From Cyrtodaria siliqua (taxonomy: Eukaryota > Mollusca > Bivalvia > Adapedonta > Hiatellidae): a DNA stretch of 64,000 nucleotides. The stretch covers positions 124,001 to 188,000 of the forward strand of contig JAWPHD010004360.1 in the NCBI GenBank assembly GCA_037043455.1, written 5' to 3'. The position numbers and the translations under genes were made by a program. Below the pieces are notes generated by a model that worked only from the letters and a program-made list of their open reading frames with translations, searched no databases and was not told the DNA's origin. Every line of letters starts with the position of its first letter. The stretch's first letter is position 1. Positions 31,748 to 44,434 of the stretch are shown piece by piece.

Positions 31748-32527
31748 CAGTGTCCATTCTAGAACGCGCGATTGCGGGATTCACGCCCATTTTTCGTAGA
31801 TCCCGCATGTTTTTTCACGGAATGCGGGATTAGCGCGCATAATTTTGAACAGCGACTATCCGACAAAATGGAGAATATGAGTTCTGACAAGCTTAAATAA
31901 AAGCTTAAAAACACGAATATGTAGCTGTCGCGATTGACTAAAACCTCTGTCTCACCCACATATGCATGTTTACTCCTACAGTACTACACGGTTCTCTCCC
32001 TTAGTAACTGGTTGTATGCGTAATACGAATTTCGCCACAATGAACGAAATATATTTACATATATATTTCTCTTTTGAGCTTTATTTTAATTCTTTCGAAT
32101 TGTAATCATTTTATTTCTTGAAGATATGATACTATCTAGTATTAAAATGCAAAATTATGATTGTTATCGGAAATTTACAATCTTTTAAATTTCGTCTACA
32201 GACGATTCTACAAATTAGCACCGGTAAACATCGCGGTTTGCAGACGAATATTGTGACGATGTCAGGTCAAAAAACCGACGAATTTCCGACTTTTTCATAA
32301 TACCTAAGACTAAAGCATGAAAAGTGTGTAGATTCAGACCCAGTTCAGACAACCAGCGCGGAGGGCGAAACCAAAAACGTAAAGCCTTGCAATTTTAGAA
32401 TAAAGTTGAAGCAATATGCCTTGGTATACGTTTTAAAGAATCCCCCCAATATTTTTGAATTCCCCCCTATTTTTCAGAAGTAGGGGGGAAAATCCCCCCT
32501 ACTTTTGAGTTTCAAGAATGGACACTG
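31748..32527. mobile_element. Non-autonomous hAT-like transposon, 780 bp
   Basis: The ends CAGTGTCCATTCTAGAA and TTTCAAGAATGGACACTG are inverted repeats. They are flanked by CCAAATC at 31741-31747 and 32528-32534, seven bases of an expected eight. Removing the element restores the unit of the surrounding repeat (GATCAGTACCAA then CATGTCATC), which confirms the boundaries. The interior has two CCCCCCTA/TAGGGGGG blocks and no transposase. Confidence 0.8.
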
Positions 32528-33310
32528 CCAAATCTATTTATACATGTCATCACCGTGTTCCAGTTGAATGAGTTTTGGCAGACTCATGGCCCTTTAAAGG
32601 TTTTGATACATAAACTTTGTCCGATTTTTTTTCCTGAACCCCTGGCTGGATTTCAGCGAAACTTTGCAGGGGTGATCAGTACCAGGCTTAGTGGTGCATA
32701 TCATCACAATGTTCCGCAGATGATTTTTGGCTGAGTTATGGCCCTTTAAAGGTTTGGCTACTTAAACGTTATCTGGACTATTTCTCTTGAACCCTTGGCT
32801 GGATTTCAACGAAACTTTACAGGGATGATCAGTACCAAGCCTAGTTAGTTATGCATCGTATTTCGGTTGAACGATTTTTGGCTGAGTTATGGTCCTTTAA
32901 AGGTTTTAATACACAATTTTTTTCCGGACTAAGTTCTTCTGAACCCCTGACCGGATTTCAGTGAAATTTTGCAGGGATGATCAGTACCAGGCCTAGTTGT
33001 GCATGTCATTGCCGTGTTCAAGTTGATTGATTGTTGCGGAGTTGTAGCCCTTTAACGGTTTTGATACACAAACTTTATCCAGACTAGTCTCTTCTGAACT
33101 CCTGGCCGAATTTCAGTGAATTTTAGCAGGGATGATGAGTACCAAGCCTAGTTGCACCTATCGCTGTGTTCTGGTTGAATGAGTTATGGTCTGATATGTA
33201 CCAACTTTATCCAGACAATTTTTCCTGAACCCCTGGCTGGATTTCAGTGAAACTTGGCAGGAACTCATGATCAGTACCAATCCTAGTTGCTCATGTTTTT
33301 GTTGTGTTCC
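32528..33310 (+). repeat. Tandem repeat, about 150-bp unit
   Basis: About five units share CCCTGGCTGGATTTCA, GGGATGATCAGTACCA and GAGTTATGGCCCTTTAAAGG. Spacing is 140-160 bases. The array also extends upstream of the 31748 element. Confidence 0.7.
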
Positions 33311-33419
33311 CCATCAAAGACTCCATATAGCCATTATAGCGATAGAGGGCCTCTTGTTTATTTTGTTTAGTTTTTCTAAAGTTTGTTTATATAAAGATTT
33401 TGCATGTTTTAAATAGAAA

Positions 33420-34300
33420 TGTACAGCAAAAATTAAAAAAATCTTCTTCTCTGAAATTACAAGAGCCAGAGGTTTAATGTTTTGCGTTTGCTGTAGGCTT
33501 ATGGTCCTTTATCAAGTTTGCTCAACTGATGACCCTTGGGTTACATTTGGCCCAGCCCCAGGGATCAAATGTTTTACATAAACTTGTATAGGGAAAATTC
33601 AAATATTTCAAAAATATTCTTCTAAAACTACAAGAGCTAGAGGTTTAGTATAATTTTGCATTTACTATAAGCTTATGGTCGTCTACTAAGCCTGTTCAGA
33701 TGATGATCCTGGGGTCACATTTATATAGGGAATAACGTTGAAAACATTTTCTAAAACTACAAGAGCCTATCTGTCATGGCCTCTTCAGCCAGTAGAGCGA
33801 TCCAGGCCCTCATGGGTCTCTTGTTTCATCTTGTTAGTACAACAGAGACTACATTTCTTGAGAAATCTTAGGGAAAAACTTTTAAAAAATCTTTCTTTTC
33901 TGAAACTGCAAGAGCCAGAGGTTTAATATTTTGCATTTGCTATAAGCTTATGGTCCTGTACCAAGTTTGTTCAAATGGTGACCCTGGTGTCTCATTTGGT
34001 CCACAGGGGTCACATGTTTTACATAGACTTCGACTTGTAAGTGAGGAAGTGTCGATTCTTACGGATGGCGGGAGGTGTACAGTACTAGTTCTACCCAGGA
34101 AAAGTGGTTGATCTGCCTCCACCACAAAAAATCATATATAACCTTACCTGTGTTGAAAATGACGTAAAACACCATACAAACAAACAAACATAGACTTGTA
34201 TAGGGAAAAACTTAAAAAATCTTCTTCTCTGAAACCACAAGGCACACAGCTCTCATACATTACATGTATCCCTGGGGTCACATTTGGCCCTGCCCAGGGG
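33420..34300 (+). repeat. Tandem repeat, CTACAAGAGCCAGAGGTTTA family
   Basis: Units of about 160-230 bp share AGAGCCAGAGGTTTA, TTGCATTTGCTATAAGCTTA and TGACCCTGGGGTCACATTTG. A SINE copy is inserted at 34031-34187. Confidence 0.65.
34031..34187 (+). mobile_element. Headless SINE copy with target duplication
   Basis: The body ACTTGTAAGTGAGGAAGTGT to ACACCATACAAACAAAC lies between copies of ACATAGACTT (34021-34030 and 34188-34197). It lacks the tRNA-like head seen at 43436, so it inserted as a 5'-truncated copy. Confidence 0.8.
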
Positions 34301-34309
34301 TTACACTCT

Positions 34310-35930
34310 ATCACTTTCATTTTGTATTTGATCTTTACCAAACTTTGTCTGTGTCTTTATATCAATGTTGTTAACATAACAGAGGCCACATTTCATGAAC
34401 AATCTTAACCAAACTTGCACAGATTATATATCAACCAATCAGCGGGCAGGGAAAAAGTTCCAGGGTGAATTCGGAGCTATTACACAGAATCTCTTAATTT
34501 TGATTGGTTGACAAGGTAAACAAACCAAAAAATCTTACTAAAAAATTAAAATTCAACTTTTGAAGAGTACTTATAAAGGTTAAATCATACATTTGTGCAA
34601 TGTTTTCAATATTTGTAAAAAAAAAGAGTATATTTTACATTTTCCTCATGTTTTTACATGCAATTAGGTGGGTCAGCACCATCCGTGCCAAACAGTCTTT
34701 TTAAAACATACTCAATGTATGGTTTGTGTATGTTTTTTGATAAAACTAAGATAGGTCTTTCAAAACAAGTAAGCAAAAATACAGCTTCTTATGTTAGGGA
34801 GTTCAGTACAAAGCTTAGAGCTCTAATGTATGCCTATGAAAAATGAATTGGTGTAGTATGACCATATGACCATAAGATTTCATGAAGTTCGATAATGGTC
34901 CAGTACTCGGGTGACTGATACAGGACAACTGTGAGCCTCTTGTTTTTATGAAACTTTAACCTGCAGCGTAACCTATTTAACTTGGCACAATACTGACCTT
35001 GCTCAATTTAGAGTTATGCCCCTTTCATAAACTTTAACAGTTAAGAAACTCCAATTCATGAAGGATTGCACCCCAAGTCTTTAAACTTTATAGTTAAATT
35101 GCCCTTGCTGAAATAAACTCGTGTCAGGCGACACAAATGTTATGTGGGAGACCCTTTCTGGTTGAAATTAGTGGTCTGTACATGGCTACTGCTGAAGACA
35201 AACTGATCTCCGTAATGCGTATGCCATACATACAGGGAGTTTACGAACTCGAAAGTAAATATGCTTTTAATCATGTTAATCACGTGTGTATATATACTCC
35301 AGATGAAAAAATACATGAGTAGATTTATGCATGTAAATGGGTCTTTAGACTGCGCTCTACTATTTTCAGACATGTACACTAATTAAGCTAAATAGCTTGA
35401 ATTCTATACAAACATGCATTGTTCCTGAAAGACCATATAATTAAATTATTTCCTCTCAAAATATAGCAAATACATGCTAGAAAGCAACAAAATTGGTTTC
35501 TTTGTCTACAGATACAAGTTCCTTTACCCCACCTACTCAGCACTGAAAAAAAGGAAAACATGACATTTATAGACACACGACAGCATATACATGTACCTGT
35601 CCCATATTTGAGATATAACAGATCCATAATTGAATGACAAAACACTCCAAATTGTCATAAAAATGCTATTTCTACATACCTTAACCGGCATTTTTTTTTG
35701 TAATCTGATGTCGGCTGAAAAAGTGCAGGAAATGATAAAAAAAAAAAGCTACCATTTACAACATAGCCACCAGTTACGATTTTCAGTTTACAGTCTACAT
35801 ATCGGTCATATTTAAATACCAAAATCAAATATTGTCATACTAAGTCAAAAACACCACATTTGTGGATTTCTTTATTATTGTCTAGTCTGTACATGGCTTT
35901 TAATCTCTTCTTTTTTATAAGGAATTCCCC
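34310..35930. other. Intronic stretch without recognised gene
   Basis: Apart from a fragment of the GCTCGGACAAG-type repeat near 34310-34430, nothing is recognised. ORFs of 60-85 codons on both strands have no coding signature. Confidence 0.4.
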
Positions 35931-35934
35931 ATGG

Positions 35935-36765
35935 ACATTCATTCGAAACTAAAAAGTCTCCCCTAACCAAAGTTCCGTTTGATTGGATGTCAAACATGGC
36001 CGCCAGCGGTCATCTTTATTTACATAGAGTTATATAGGAAAAACTTGTGGCGACTACTCCTCTGAAACTACCCGATGGAATTTCGTGGAACTGCTCTTGA
36101 TGTCTAGTTGATCCTAGCAAAAAATCAGGTTGGTAGGAATTTCAAGATGACCACCTGCTAAATATAGATTTTAAAAATGCGATTTCTCAAAAAACATAAG
36201 TGATATTGATTTGGAACCTTTACCAAAATGACCGCCATGACATGTAGTTGGTCCTAACCAAAGTTTAATTTTGATTTGGATATCAAACATGGCCACCAGT
36301 TGCCATCTTTGTTTACATAGTTATAAATGAAAAACTTGTGTGTGGCGACTACTCCTCTGAGACTACTGAAAAGATTTTCATGAAACTTAATAAAAATGTT
36401 ACTCTTGATGTCTTATAGATCCTAGCAAAATTTCAGGACGTACGGAAATTCAAGATGGTCGCCATTTAAAAAACAAATTTGTAGCAACTACTTCTTGAAA
36501 ACTATAAGTGATAGCGATATGGGACTTTTTCTAAACTGATCAGCATGACATGATGTTGGTCCTTGTTGAAAATTATTTTAATTCAAAATTAAACATGACT
36601 GCCAGCGGCCATCTTTGTTTACATAGAGTTATAGAGTAAAAACTTGTAGGGACTAATCCTGAAACTACTTGACAGATTTTTATGAAACTTAACAGGAATG
36701 CTGATCTAGCTATCAAAACCTATCAGTAGAGCTTCAAGGTCATTGACCTCTTGTTTATAAATGAA
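35935..36765 (+). repeat. Dispersed tandem repeat, CATGGCCGCCAGCGGCCATC family
   Basis: About three units of roughly 300 bp, related to 30440-31000, each with TTTACATAGAGTTATA, CTTGTGGCGACTACTCCTCT and TCTAGTTGATCCTAGC-like phrases. Confidence 0.65.
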
Positions 36766-36889
36766 GATTTTTAAGCAAGTAGATACCGATTTATTTGAGT
36801 GGCAGAACCTGTTTTGTAAAGAAAGTATACAATCATATTTTTTGGCACAGTTTTTGTCTCGCCTTTTCGAAGAAAAAAAGTGACATAGG

Positions 36890-37905
36890 TTTTGCTTTAC
36901 CGGCGGCAACGTCAACATTTAAGTTTTGCGTTTAGGTCATTTTCACAAACTGTATGCAATAGACCTTTCAAATTTTGCTTATAAATGTAGTTGTATCTTG
37001 GGTGGTACATCGGAACATGACAAAGCAAATGTGGAAGTGACCTTGACCCTCCAAGCAAAGGGCAGATAACTTAATATTTTTTACGTTCAACTTTTGAGTT
37101 TATGCCACTTTTTCACAAACTGTATGTACTAGACCTTTCAAACTTTGCTTATAGTTGTATCTTGGGTGGTACATCGCAACGTGACAAAGCAAATGTGGAT
37201 GTGACCTTGATCCTCCAAGCAAAGGGCAGATAACCTTATAATTTTTACCTTCAACTTTTGCGTTTAGGTCACTTTTTCACAAACTATGCACTAAGACCTT
37301 TCAAACTTTGCTTATTGTTGTATCTTGAGTGGTACATTGCAACGTGACAAAGCAAATGTGGATGTGACCTTGACCCTCCAAGCAAAGGGCAGATAACTTA
37401 AAATCATTTACGTTCAAGTTTTGCGTTTAGGTTATATTCTCACAAACTGTATGCACTAGACCTTTCAAAACTTTGCTTATAGTTGTATCTTGGGTGGTAC
37501 ATCGCAACGTGACAAAGCAAATGTGGAAGTGACCTTGACCCTCCAAGCAAGAGGCAGATAACTTAATAATTTGTACCTGCAACATAGGTCACTTTCTCGC
37601 AAACTGTATGCATATGCACTACACTTTCCAAACTTTGTTAATAGTTGTATCTTGGGTGGTACATTGCAACGTGACAAAGCATATGTGGATGTAAGCTTGA
37701 CCTCCCAAGCAAAGGGCAGATAACATTATAATTTTTACCTTCAACTTTTGCGTTTTGGTCACTTTTTCACAAACTCTATGCAGCTTATAGTTGTTTCTTG
37801 GGTAGTACATCACAGCGTGTCAAAAAGCAAATGTGGATGTGACCTTCACAATCCAAGCAAAGGGCAGATAACTTTAATTGTTACATCACTTTCTCATGAA
37901 ATATC
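36890..37905 (+). repeat. Tandem repeat, about 164-bp unit, six copies
   Basis: GACAAAGCAAATGTGGA-like landmarks fall at about 37019, 37183, 37345, 37512, 37674 and 37820. Each unit also has CTTGGGTGGTACATCG and CCTCCAAGCAAAGGGCAGAT. Spacing is very regular. Confidence 0.8.
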
Positions 37906-38056
37906 ATTATGCACTAGATGCTTTAAAACTAGTTTATAGCTTAATCTTTGGATGTCAAAACATTCTATTTTGACATAGTTGTGTTTTGGGAAGTGCATCT
38001 TTTAAGACACATGGATTTCATATTTTTTTTTTTTTTTTTTTTTTTTTATAGAATGG

Positions 38057-38378
38057 AATTGAATTGAATTGAATGTTGTTTAACGACTCATCAACACAGT
38101 ATAGGCTATTTAGAGCTGCTGCAGAGAGAGGGGAAGGATACATAGGAACCTGCCCTACTCTTATTATCGAATAGATTCCTATGGTTCTTTAACGTGCTCG
38201 GAGGATAGACCGATACACGGGACCACCCACTTTACGTCCCCATCCGACGGAGGAGGCTAAGGGAAAGTGTCTTGCCCAAGAACACACCAACGGAACTCAG
38301 TGGCACCAAGGAGGATTGAACCTGGGGCCTCCGGTTACAAATCCGCAATGCTACCGACTGCGCCACGCCAGCCCTCTC
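38057..38378 (-). mobile_element. Full-length tRNA-derived SINE with target duplication (copy 2 of 4)
   Basis: It lies between copies of TTTATAGAATGG (38045-38056 and 38379-38390). On the minus strand the head is GGGCTGGCGTGGCGCAGTCG with box B GGTTCAATCCTCC, then the central domain, and an AATTC-repeat tail at the left. It is the best-preserved copy of this family in the window. Confidence 0.85.
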
Positions 38379-38913
38379 TTTATAGAATGGCAGTTTGTTT
38401 TTAAACAAATGCACTTAAATGTCATCTCAGCAAACAGTAAACTCCATTGATTGTAAATATAGATATAAAAATCGAAAGGAAAAGCAGCATTCAAGGACGA
38501 CAGTCAGCAATTGACACACACAGAAATAAAGAACAAATTTAAAGATGAATAAAAGGCCAAATAAGAAATCAGAAACACAAAGGGGTTGACAATAGGTAAT
38601 ACAATGTTTACAAACTTTCATTTAAGCATCATTTATCTTTTATTTTTAAGTCCCGCCCCCATTAGGCGAGACATGTGAATCCGCAGATAACTTGTGTTTT
38701 TTTTGCGAGTGCTTGCATTTTCAAGTGCTGACAAACTGAACAATTCTCAAAAAAATTCATAATTGTCTTCTCAACAGAAGAAATGAGGCAGTGTTTTAAG
38801 GTAGTCGGTCAGGTTACATTAAAAAAAAGTATTTTATTTGGCCATATCGATTTCCTCTACACAGCTGCGGAACTCTTGTGAAAATACTAACTTGTACCCA
38901 TGTGTTATTTCAG

Positions 38914-39516
38914 GAACGCATGAGAACCAGAAGTGAGAGTGCCCTGCTTGGCAAACGACAGCTGCACATTCCTCCTAGCACCCACAGTTTACCGGCTAGT
39001 AGCACCTCTTCTAGTTATCAAATTGTACACATCGACACAAAATATGTGACGGGATTTTCGGACACTGCAAATGTTGATGAAGTAAAATCAGATATAAATC
39101 TGACTTCGGATGAAGACGTTTTCGTAGATCACTCAAAAAATTATCGCTCCCCACCAGATAATCTCGATTCCAGTATCGACCGACGCCGGCGGATGAGATT
39201 AAGTTATCGTCACGAAGATCTGACAGCGAGACACCGTAGAATATTATCGAGAAAAAGATCCAAGCAGCCGTACGAAGTTCCATGGCGTCTTACCCAGTCT
39301 TTCCAAGAGAGCGATTTGTTGTGTCGTGATGACATCACCGAGTCTAAGTCAAATTCCTCGTCGCCTGTCAAATCGTACAGTGCTGATTCCTTACCGAGAT
39401 CTAGGTCACTAGATAATCTCGACTTTTCGTCTTTCTTTATTAGTGATACGGGTGAAAAATTGGATATAGACAAAGTGGCATACGGATTTAAGAATCTCAA
39501 CGTGTCGGACTCTTAA
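38914..39516 (+). CDS. Terminal coding exon of a host gene, unknown disordered protein
   Basis: The acceptor TGTGTTATTTCAG ends at 38913, followed by 200 codons in phase 0 and a TAA at 39514-39516. Codon use is balanced and unlike the AT-rich repeat ORFs nearby. The product is rich in Ser, Arg and Asp, with several basic-then-Ser blocks that look like kinase sites (RTRSESALLG, SYSADSLPRSRSLDNLDFSS) and an Arg-rich stretch (DRRRRMRLSYRHEDL, RHRRILSRKRSK). It ends KNLNVSDS. This looks like the C-terminal regulatory tail of a signalling or scaffold protein, but the family is not recognised. It probably joins the exon ending at 30230. Confidence 0.7.
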   Translation, partial: ERMRTRSESALLGKRQLHIPPSTHSLPASSTSSSYQIVHIDTKYVTGFSDTANVDEVKSDINLTSDEDVFVDHSKNYRSPPDNLDSSIDRRRRMRLSYRHEDLTARHRRILSRKRSKQPYEVPWRLTQSFQESDLLCRDDITESKSNSSSPVKSYSADSLPRSRSLDNLDFSSFFISDTGEKLDIDKVAYGFKNLNVSDS

Positions 39517-39742
39517 CGATAATGTGCTTCGTAGGTTATTATTTGACGTATTTGTTTTATTGAAGACTTCAATGTTCAGACGATATGTTTATGAGTTTTC
39601 TGTACAATTTAAATCGTAAATTTGGATGGATAAGGTGCATCCTTTTTTGACGGACCACCCTCTTTGTGACCTGCTGTAATTAAAACAAATCATATCTGCA
39701 CTTCTCTTTAAAATAGATCCTATAACTTCTGGCAAAAATCCT

Positions 39743-40326
39743 AAAGGACAAGGTATGATAAGGGGGTATTTTGGCCCCCAATATATTCAAAATGCAAAAA
39801 ATTAATATTTACATATAATCTGTTGTGCATATTGAAGTAAATTGATGATATTCTATCTTCAAAATAGATTTTTATTTATTTTATTTATCTAGAAGATTTA
39901 ATAGGGTCTCAAAAAACGGTATTTTTGGTAATTTTGTTATATTTTGTAGATTTTGGACCTTTCTGGGCAAGATTTTGATCCTAAAAATATAGAGCGCACC
40001 TCCGAGCACGCACAGTTTTTTGGCCGATGATGCATCCCTAGCAAGTACCTGTTTCAACAAAAACTCAGCTGTGCTCGAGGGTGCGCTCTGTATTTCCAAG
40101 ACCAAAAACTGATCGAAAACTGCTGAAAATGAACAAAAAATTCATTTTTTGAAAGAAAAGGCCTTGTTTGTGAGGCACTTAAACTCATTTAGAGCCTTCA
40201 AACGTAATTTAATGAGTTTTAATATTGATTCAGTTCATTTGTAGCTAAATTAGATATTCAAAACTTGTGCATTAAAACTTTCAATATTGGGGGCCAATTT
40301 TGTCCCTATTCATACCTAGTCCTTTG
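39743..40326. mobile_element. MITE with about 40-bp inverted ends and internal hairpin
   Basis: The left AAAGGACAAGGTATGATA and the reverse complement of the right (AAAGGACTAGGTATGAATA) continue into TTGGCCCCCAATAT on both sides. A second inverted pair, AGAGCGCACCTCCGAGCAC near 39991 and GTGCTCGAGGGTGCGCTCT near 40071, lies inside. It sits in or just after the host gene's 3' UTR. Confidence 0.7.
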
Positions 40327-41695
40327 ATTGGTAAACAATAATTAATTTACAACTATTAAATAGTGCATAATATGCAGATATGTCGCTAAATAATCAAACT
40401 GAGTGACATTAGGCTGTTAAAACGTGACGTCATTAGATTTTATTTCAAAATAAATCAGAAACGGGTTAACTGTATATACACAATAGGAATGTTTCTTGGG
40501 TATCCGGTGAAGATCAGGAATTCCAACAATCCACATTTTGTAAGTTTATTTACACATTGACTAAATGCAATGGTTGACGTTTTCAATTTCGTGGTTATGT
40601 TCATGTCAGACTATTTACATGTGTAAAACGCATATATTCTTATCTGGTACTGTAAGAAAATGCTTAGATCTATCTTCTGGACAGTTTTAGTATTTTATTG
40701 TTGTAGTTTATTATAATAATACATTTACATGTGCTTATTTAACTGGACGTATTTATACAAGTTGCTTCATGAGTCGAGATATCGGAGAAATCAACTTATT
40801 TTTAATTTTAAAAACACACCGACAATTTTTAAGTATTTATCAAGCATTAAAATTCAATTTGATTAATTTATACATTTTTTTTTTCTTTAAAGCATTCTCA
40901 CATCTCGGACATACAGCTGTTAGATAACACTGTTGATCCATAGACTTGTGATGGGTAGTTTTCGTATTTATTATTTCTGTTGCTGAATTTGATACTGTAA
41001 AATAAATTGGTAAATACAACGTCACTACCACACTCTTATTGACATTCAGCCCACAATAATACATTTATAAAGATTTTAATTGATGCTTTCTGTAATTAGC
41101 TGACACAAAGCAGAAATAGTTTCTTTATTTCTGATGTAACAAATGTAACAAATGTTTCTCCACGTATACAGTGTACTTAACATAAAAAATTTTGAATAGT
41201 AGAAACTGCAGTAATTATAATATTCTAACGCATTTGACAAAAACCTGCAACCTGACTGGTTGACATTCAAAAAATTGTGACTATTAAATAGTGAATAACA
41301 CGTAGCATATCCAGTCACGTGACAAATCACAAACGTGACGCTGTCTATTTTGAATTTTGAGCCAGCTGTAACATTAATTTTTTTTAAATCTGTGTCAAAT
41401 ACTATGAAATAATTTCATCATCTGAAAGAATCATGAAATAACTAAAAATCCTGATCTTATTTAACACCAAGAACAGGATATTGCATTTAATTAGACCCCC
41501 TAACAACCTCACTTGCTTTGCTCGATCACTTATGGTATCTGCCTGTCAAATCAAAGTAGCCACCTGTTTCAAAATTTAGAGACAGCCTTGAGACTTTTTC
41601 AATTGTTCATGTGTTTGGATAAAGTTCACACTTGAATAAATAACAGCTGAAAATTATTTTAGTTGGATATCAAACACAACACAGCTAAAGTATAA

Positions 41696-41752
41696 TTTAA
41701 AGGGACACTGCACTCTTGATTCTTTAAAAACTCGCAGTGTCCTTTTAGTTGT
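41696..41752. repeat. Very short TTAAAGGGACAC fold-back
   Basis: TTAAAGGGACACTGC and GCAGTGTCCTTTT flank about 22 bases. Ends match the 44984-45169 element, so it is an internally deleted relative. Confidence 0.55.
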
Positions 41753-41952
41753 AACTTCATTTATTCAGTCATTAATATTAATTATAAGAAAGTATAAAAC
41801 GTATTGTTTTTGCATATTATTGACTATTGGTAATATTGTACCAATAAATAACAACAAAATTTTATTTAATTATATGCAAGCAGACAAATTAACTAACCCG
41901 CCAAATATTTAACAACAAAATAACTCTACAAAACCATTTATCAAAACTCTAT

Positions 41953-42211
41953 CCTGGCCTTAAATTCACCAACCATTCTTCAGAATTTTCTTAGACTTAA
42001 GTCCAAGTATGCAAATTTGAATCACAAATGTTGCTATAACTTTATAACGTTCATAACAAGCTGCTATGTCTAAATATGATGCATACTAATAAATATAACG
42101 TCTTACGATTGTTTTTCTTTGAAGGTCATAGAAATATTTGTGAACGAATTTTCAGTTCTTGAGCTCAAGTCTAAGAATAGTTTGAAGAATGGTTGGTGAA
42201 TTCCAGGCCTG
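41953..42211. mobile_element. MITE, about 48-bp inverted ends
   Basis: AATTCACCAACCATTCTTCA and TTCTTAGACTT are shared by the left end and the reverse complement of the right end. The total is about 259 bp with no ORF. Confidence 0.7.
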
Positions 42212-42297
42212 CAGGTGTTCAGGTCATATAATAATGTGGGTGCTGATTAGAGGATAAGTTTATTAACAGGTTCTTAAAATAATGATATGCGTAAATA

Positions 42298-42421
42298 TAG
42301 GATCTTAAACGAGTTCCCATTTTATATAAGATTTATGAAACGAGTTATGAATTATTTTAATTTTGGCTCATAACGAGTTTCATAAATCTGATATGGAACG
42401 GAACGAGTTTAAGATCCTTTT
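42298..42421. repeat. Fold-back, about 50-bp arms
   Basis: The arms contain AGGATCTTAAACGAGTTCC, GATTTATGAAACGAGTTATG and their inverted counterparts. The central loop of about 15 bases is AT-rich. Confidence 0.65.
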
Positions 42422-43202
42422 TATCATATAGCATTGCAATCAAATAAGTAAAAAATAATTCAGATGGACATAAAACCGCCACGACGTCAGACACACTTTA
42501 GCGCCAAAACGTCATAAAATCAGGCAGAACGTTATTTGACGTCGCAACGTAACGTCACACACAACGTTGAGTATCAAAGAGTTCGTGTTTTATCTCTTTA
42601 AAAAAGGCGTTTTACGACGACTTCAACAAAACTGCACACTGATTTGTATAACTTTCATTAGTTAGTATAAGCTTTGATAAATACTAAATTTATGACCTAG
42701 ATCTAGATGCCTTTATAATAAATAAAATAGTTTCAGTCAATAAAACATGCGTAGTGTTACAGATTTAACTCAAATCAATCAAAATCGTTTCAAGTTGTAT
42801 GACACGTGTGTCATACAACAGAATATTACATGGGTGTTCGACACTGCTAACAAGGGACGTTATGTGATAATATGAATTATGAGTTACCAACTCATAAAGA
42901 ATTTGGATTCTCAATTTATATATATACCGCATCGTCTGTAGGTTTAGAAACGGTGTACATACGTTGTAAAATTTGGCTGTTGTTGGTGGGATAGCTACTT
43001 TAAAGTCAAAATGGTACTGGATAAATAAAACAAGAGGCTAATGTCAAAGCTTGATAAACACTTCAAGGTTGACATGTGTCACTTTTACATTGTTCTAAAA
43101 TAAAGACAACTTGTCAGGTCAAGTTTAAGTACATAATTTCATAATTTAATCTCAGTGTTACCGTGAAATGCATTAGTAATAAAAAGAAAAACAAAAAAAT
43201 AA

Positions 43203-43290
43203 GACATTATTCCCTCCCCACACCCCCTCCACCCCACGCCACCCCCACACACAACCCCTACCCCACCCAACCACCCACCCAACCACCGGT
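43203..43290 (-). repeat. C-rich tract, G-quadruplex potential on minus strand
   Basis: Runs of CCCC and CCC separated by short A/T/G spacers fill about 85 bases. On the minus strand this gives many G3-G5 runs with 1-7-base loops. Confidence 0.6.
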
Positions 43291-43435
43291 GTGATATACC
43301 GGTAGGTTTAAATATTTTACTGGTACATCACTGTACATCACAATCAAAAACTAAAAATTGTCAAAAACAATTTTTGTTGAAAAACTTAGGGGATGCCATG
43401 TTTAAAAAACGATTGCTATGTGACCCTTTATAGCC

Positions 43436-43684
43436 TCTCCGTGGCCGAGAGGTTAATGATGCTGCATTGTAAACCTTTGCCTCTCACTGCTGCGGGTTCG
43501 AATCCCACTGGGAGCTCAACTTGTAAATGAGGAAGTGTCGATTCTTACGGATGGAGGGATGTGTACAGTACTGGTTTTATCCAGGAAAAGTGGGTGGTCT
43601 GCCTCCACCACAAAAAATTGACCATCATATATATAACCTTACATGTGTTGAAAATGACGTAAAACACCATACAAATAAACAAAA
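43436..43684 (+). mobile_element. Full-length tRNA-derived SINE
   Basis: A head with box A GTGGCCGAGAGGTTAATGA and box B GCGGGTTCGAATCCC resembles a class II (Ser/Leu) tRNA. It is followed by CAACTTGTAAATGAGGAAG, TACAGTACTGGTTTTATCC, GCCTCCACCACAAAAAATT and a 3' AAATGACGTAAAACACCAT with an A-rich tail. Diverged or partial copies are at 2950, 26717 and 34031. Confidence 0.8.
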
Positions 43685-44042
43685 CGATTATTGACTTGGC
43701 GTTTGATATCTCATCAGCATGCTATGTAGGTCAGCGGGTGCAGTAGAAATCTAGGATCGACCTCTCCTTATAATAAAAAATATTAAAAATTAAATAATTG
43801 CTTTATATTATAGAAAAAGGAGGTTTAATATTAAGTAACATTGCCTATAGACCGGTATGCGTTCGGTACATTTGCCTAGTGAACGGTAAAAGGTTTTATA
43901 AATTCGGATAAAACTCTGGGATTTCTAAGTTATATTGCTGATATTTGCGAAATTTATGTACCAGAGTTTGAAGGCTATATATGGTACACATTTCACGTTA
44001 AACTATTCAAACACTACTACTGTGGTATCTTTTACTCGGGGG

Positions 44043-44312
44043 CTGGCGTAACCCAGTGGAAAGTGCGGTGGACTTGAAACCGGAGGACACCGGTTCAAGC
44101 CTCACTGGTGCCACTGAGTTTCGTTCTTTACCTTAGCCTCGTCTGTCGGATGAGTACGTAAACAAAGCAGTCCTATGTATCGGAGTCTATCGCCCTAGCA
44201 TGTTAAAGATAGAAAGAGTAGGTTCACGTCTTCTTATTTTTCCTGCCCCTCTGATTTGGGTGGCTCTAAATAACCTATAACGTGTTGATGAGCGGTTAAT
44301 CATCATTCAGTT
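44043..44312 (+). repeat. tRNA-derived SINE (copy 3 of 4), internally shortened
   Basis: GGCTGGCGTAACCCAGTGG head, CACCGGTTCAAGCCTCAC box B, then CCTCGTCTGTCGGATGAGTA and GTGTTGATGAGCGGTTAA. Parts of the central domain are deleted. Confidence 0.7.
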
Positions 44313-44434
44313 TATATCTTTCTACCCCGCTCCCCAGGTTGTATATGCAGTGTTAGTGGAATTTACTAAATACACATAGGTGAATACTTATAATTCTTCA
44401 AAAAAGTATGTAAATTATATATAGATTTTTTTTT

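Noticed and set aside
43436..43520. tRNA-Ser/Leu-like gene
   Set aside because: The head has A and B boxes but continues into the SINE body shared with other loci, so it is a SINE promoter and not a tRNA gene.
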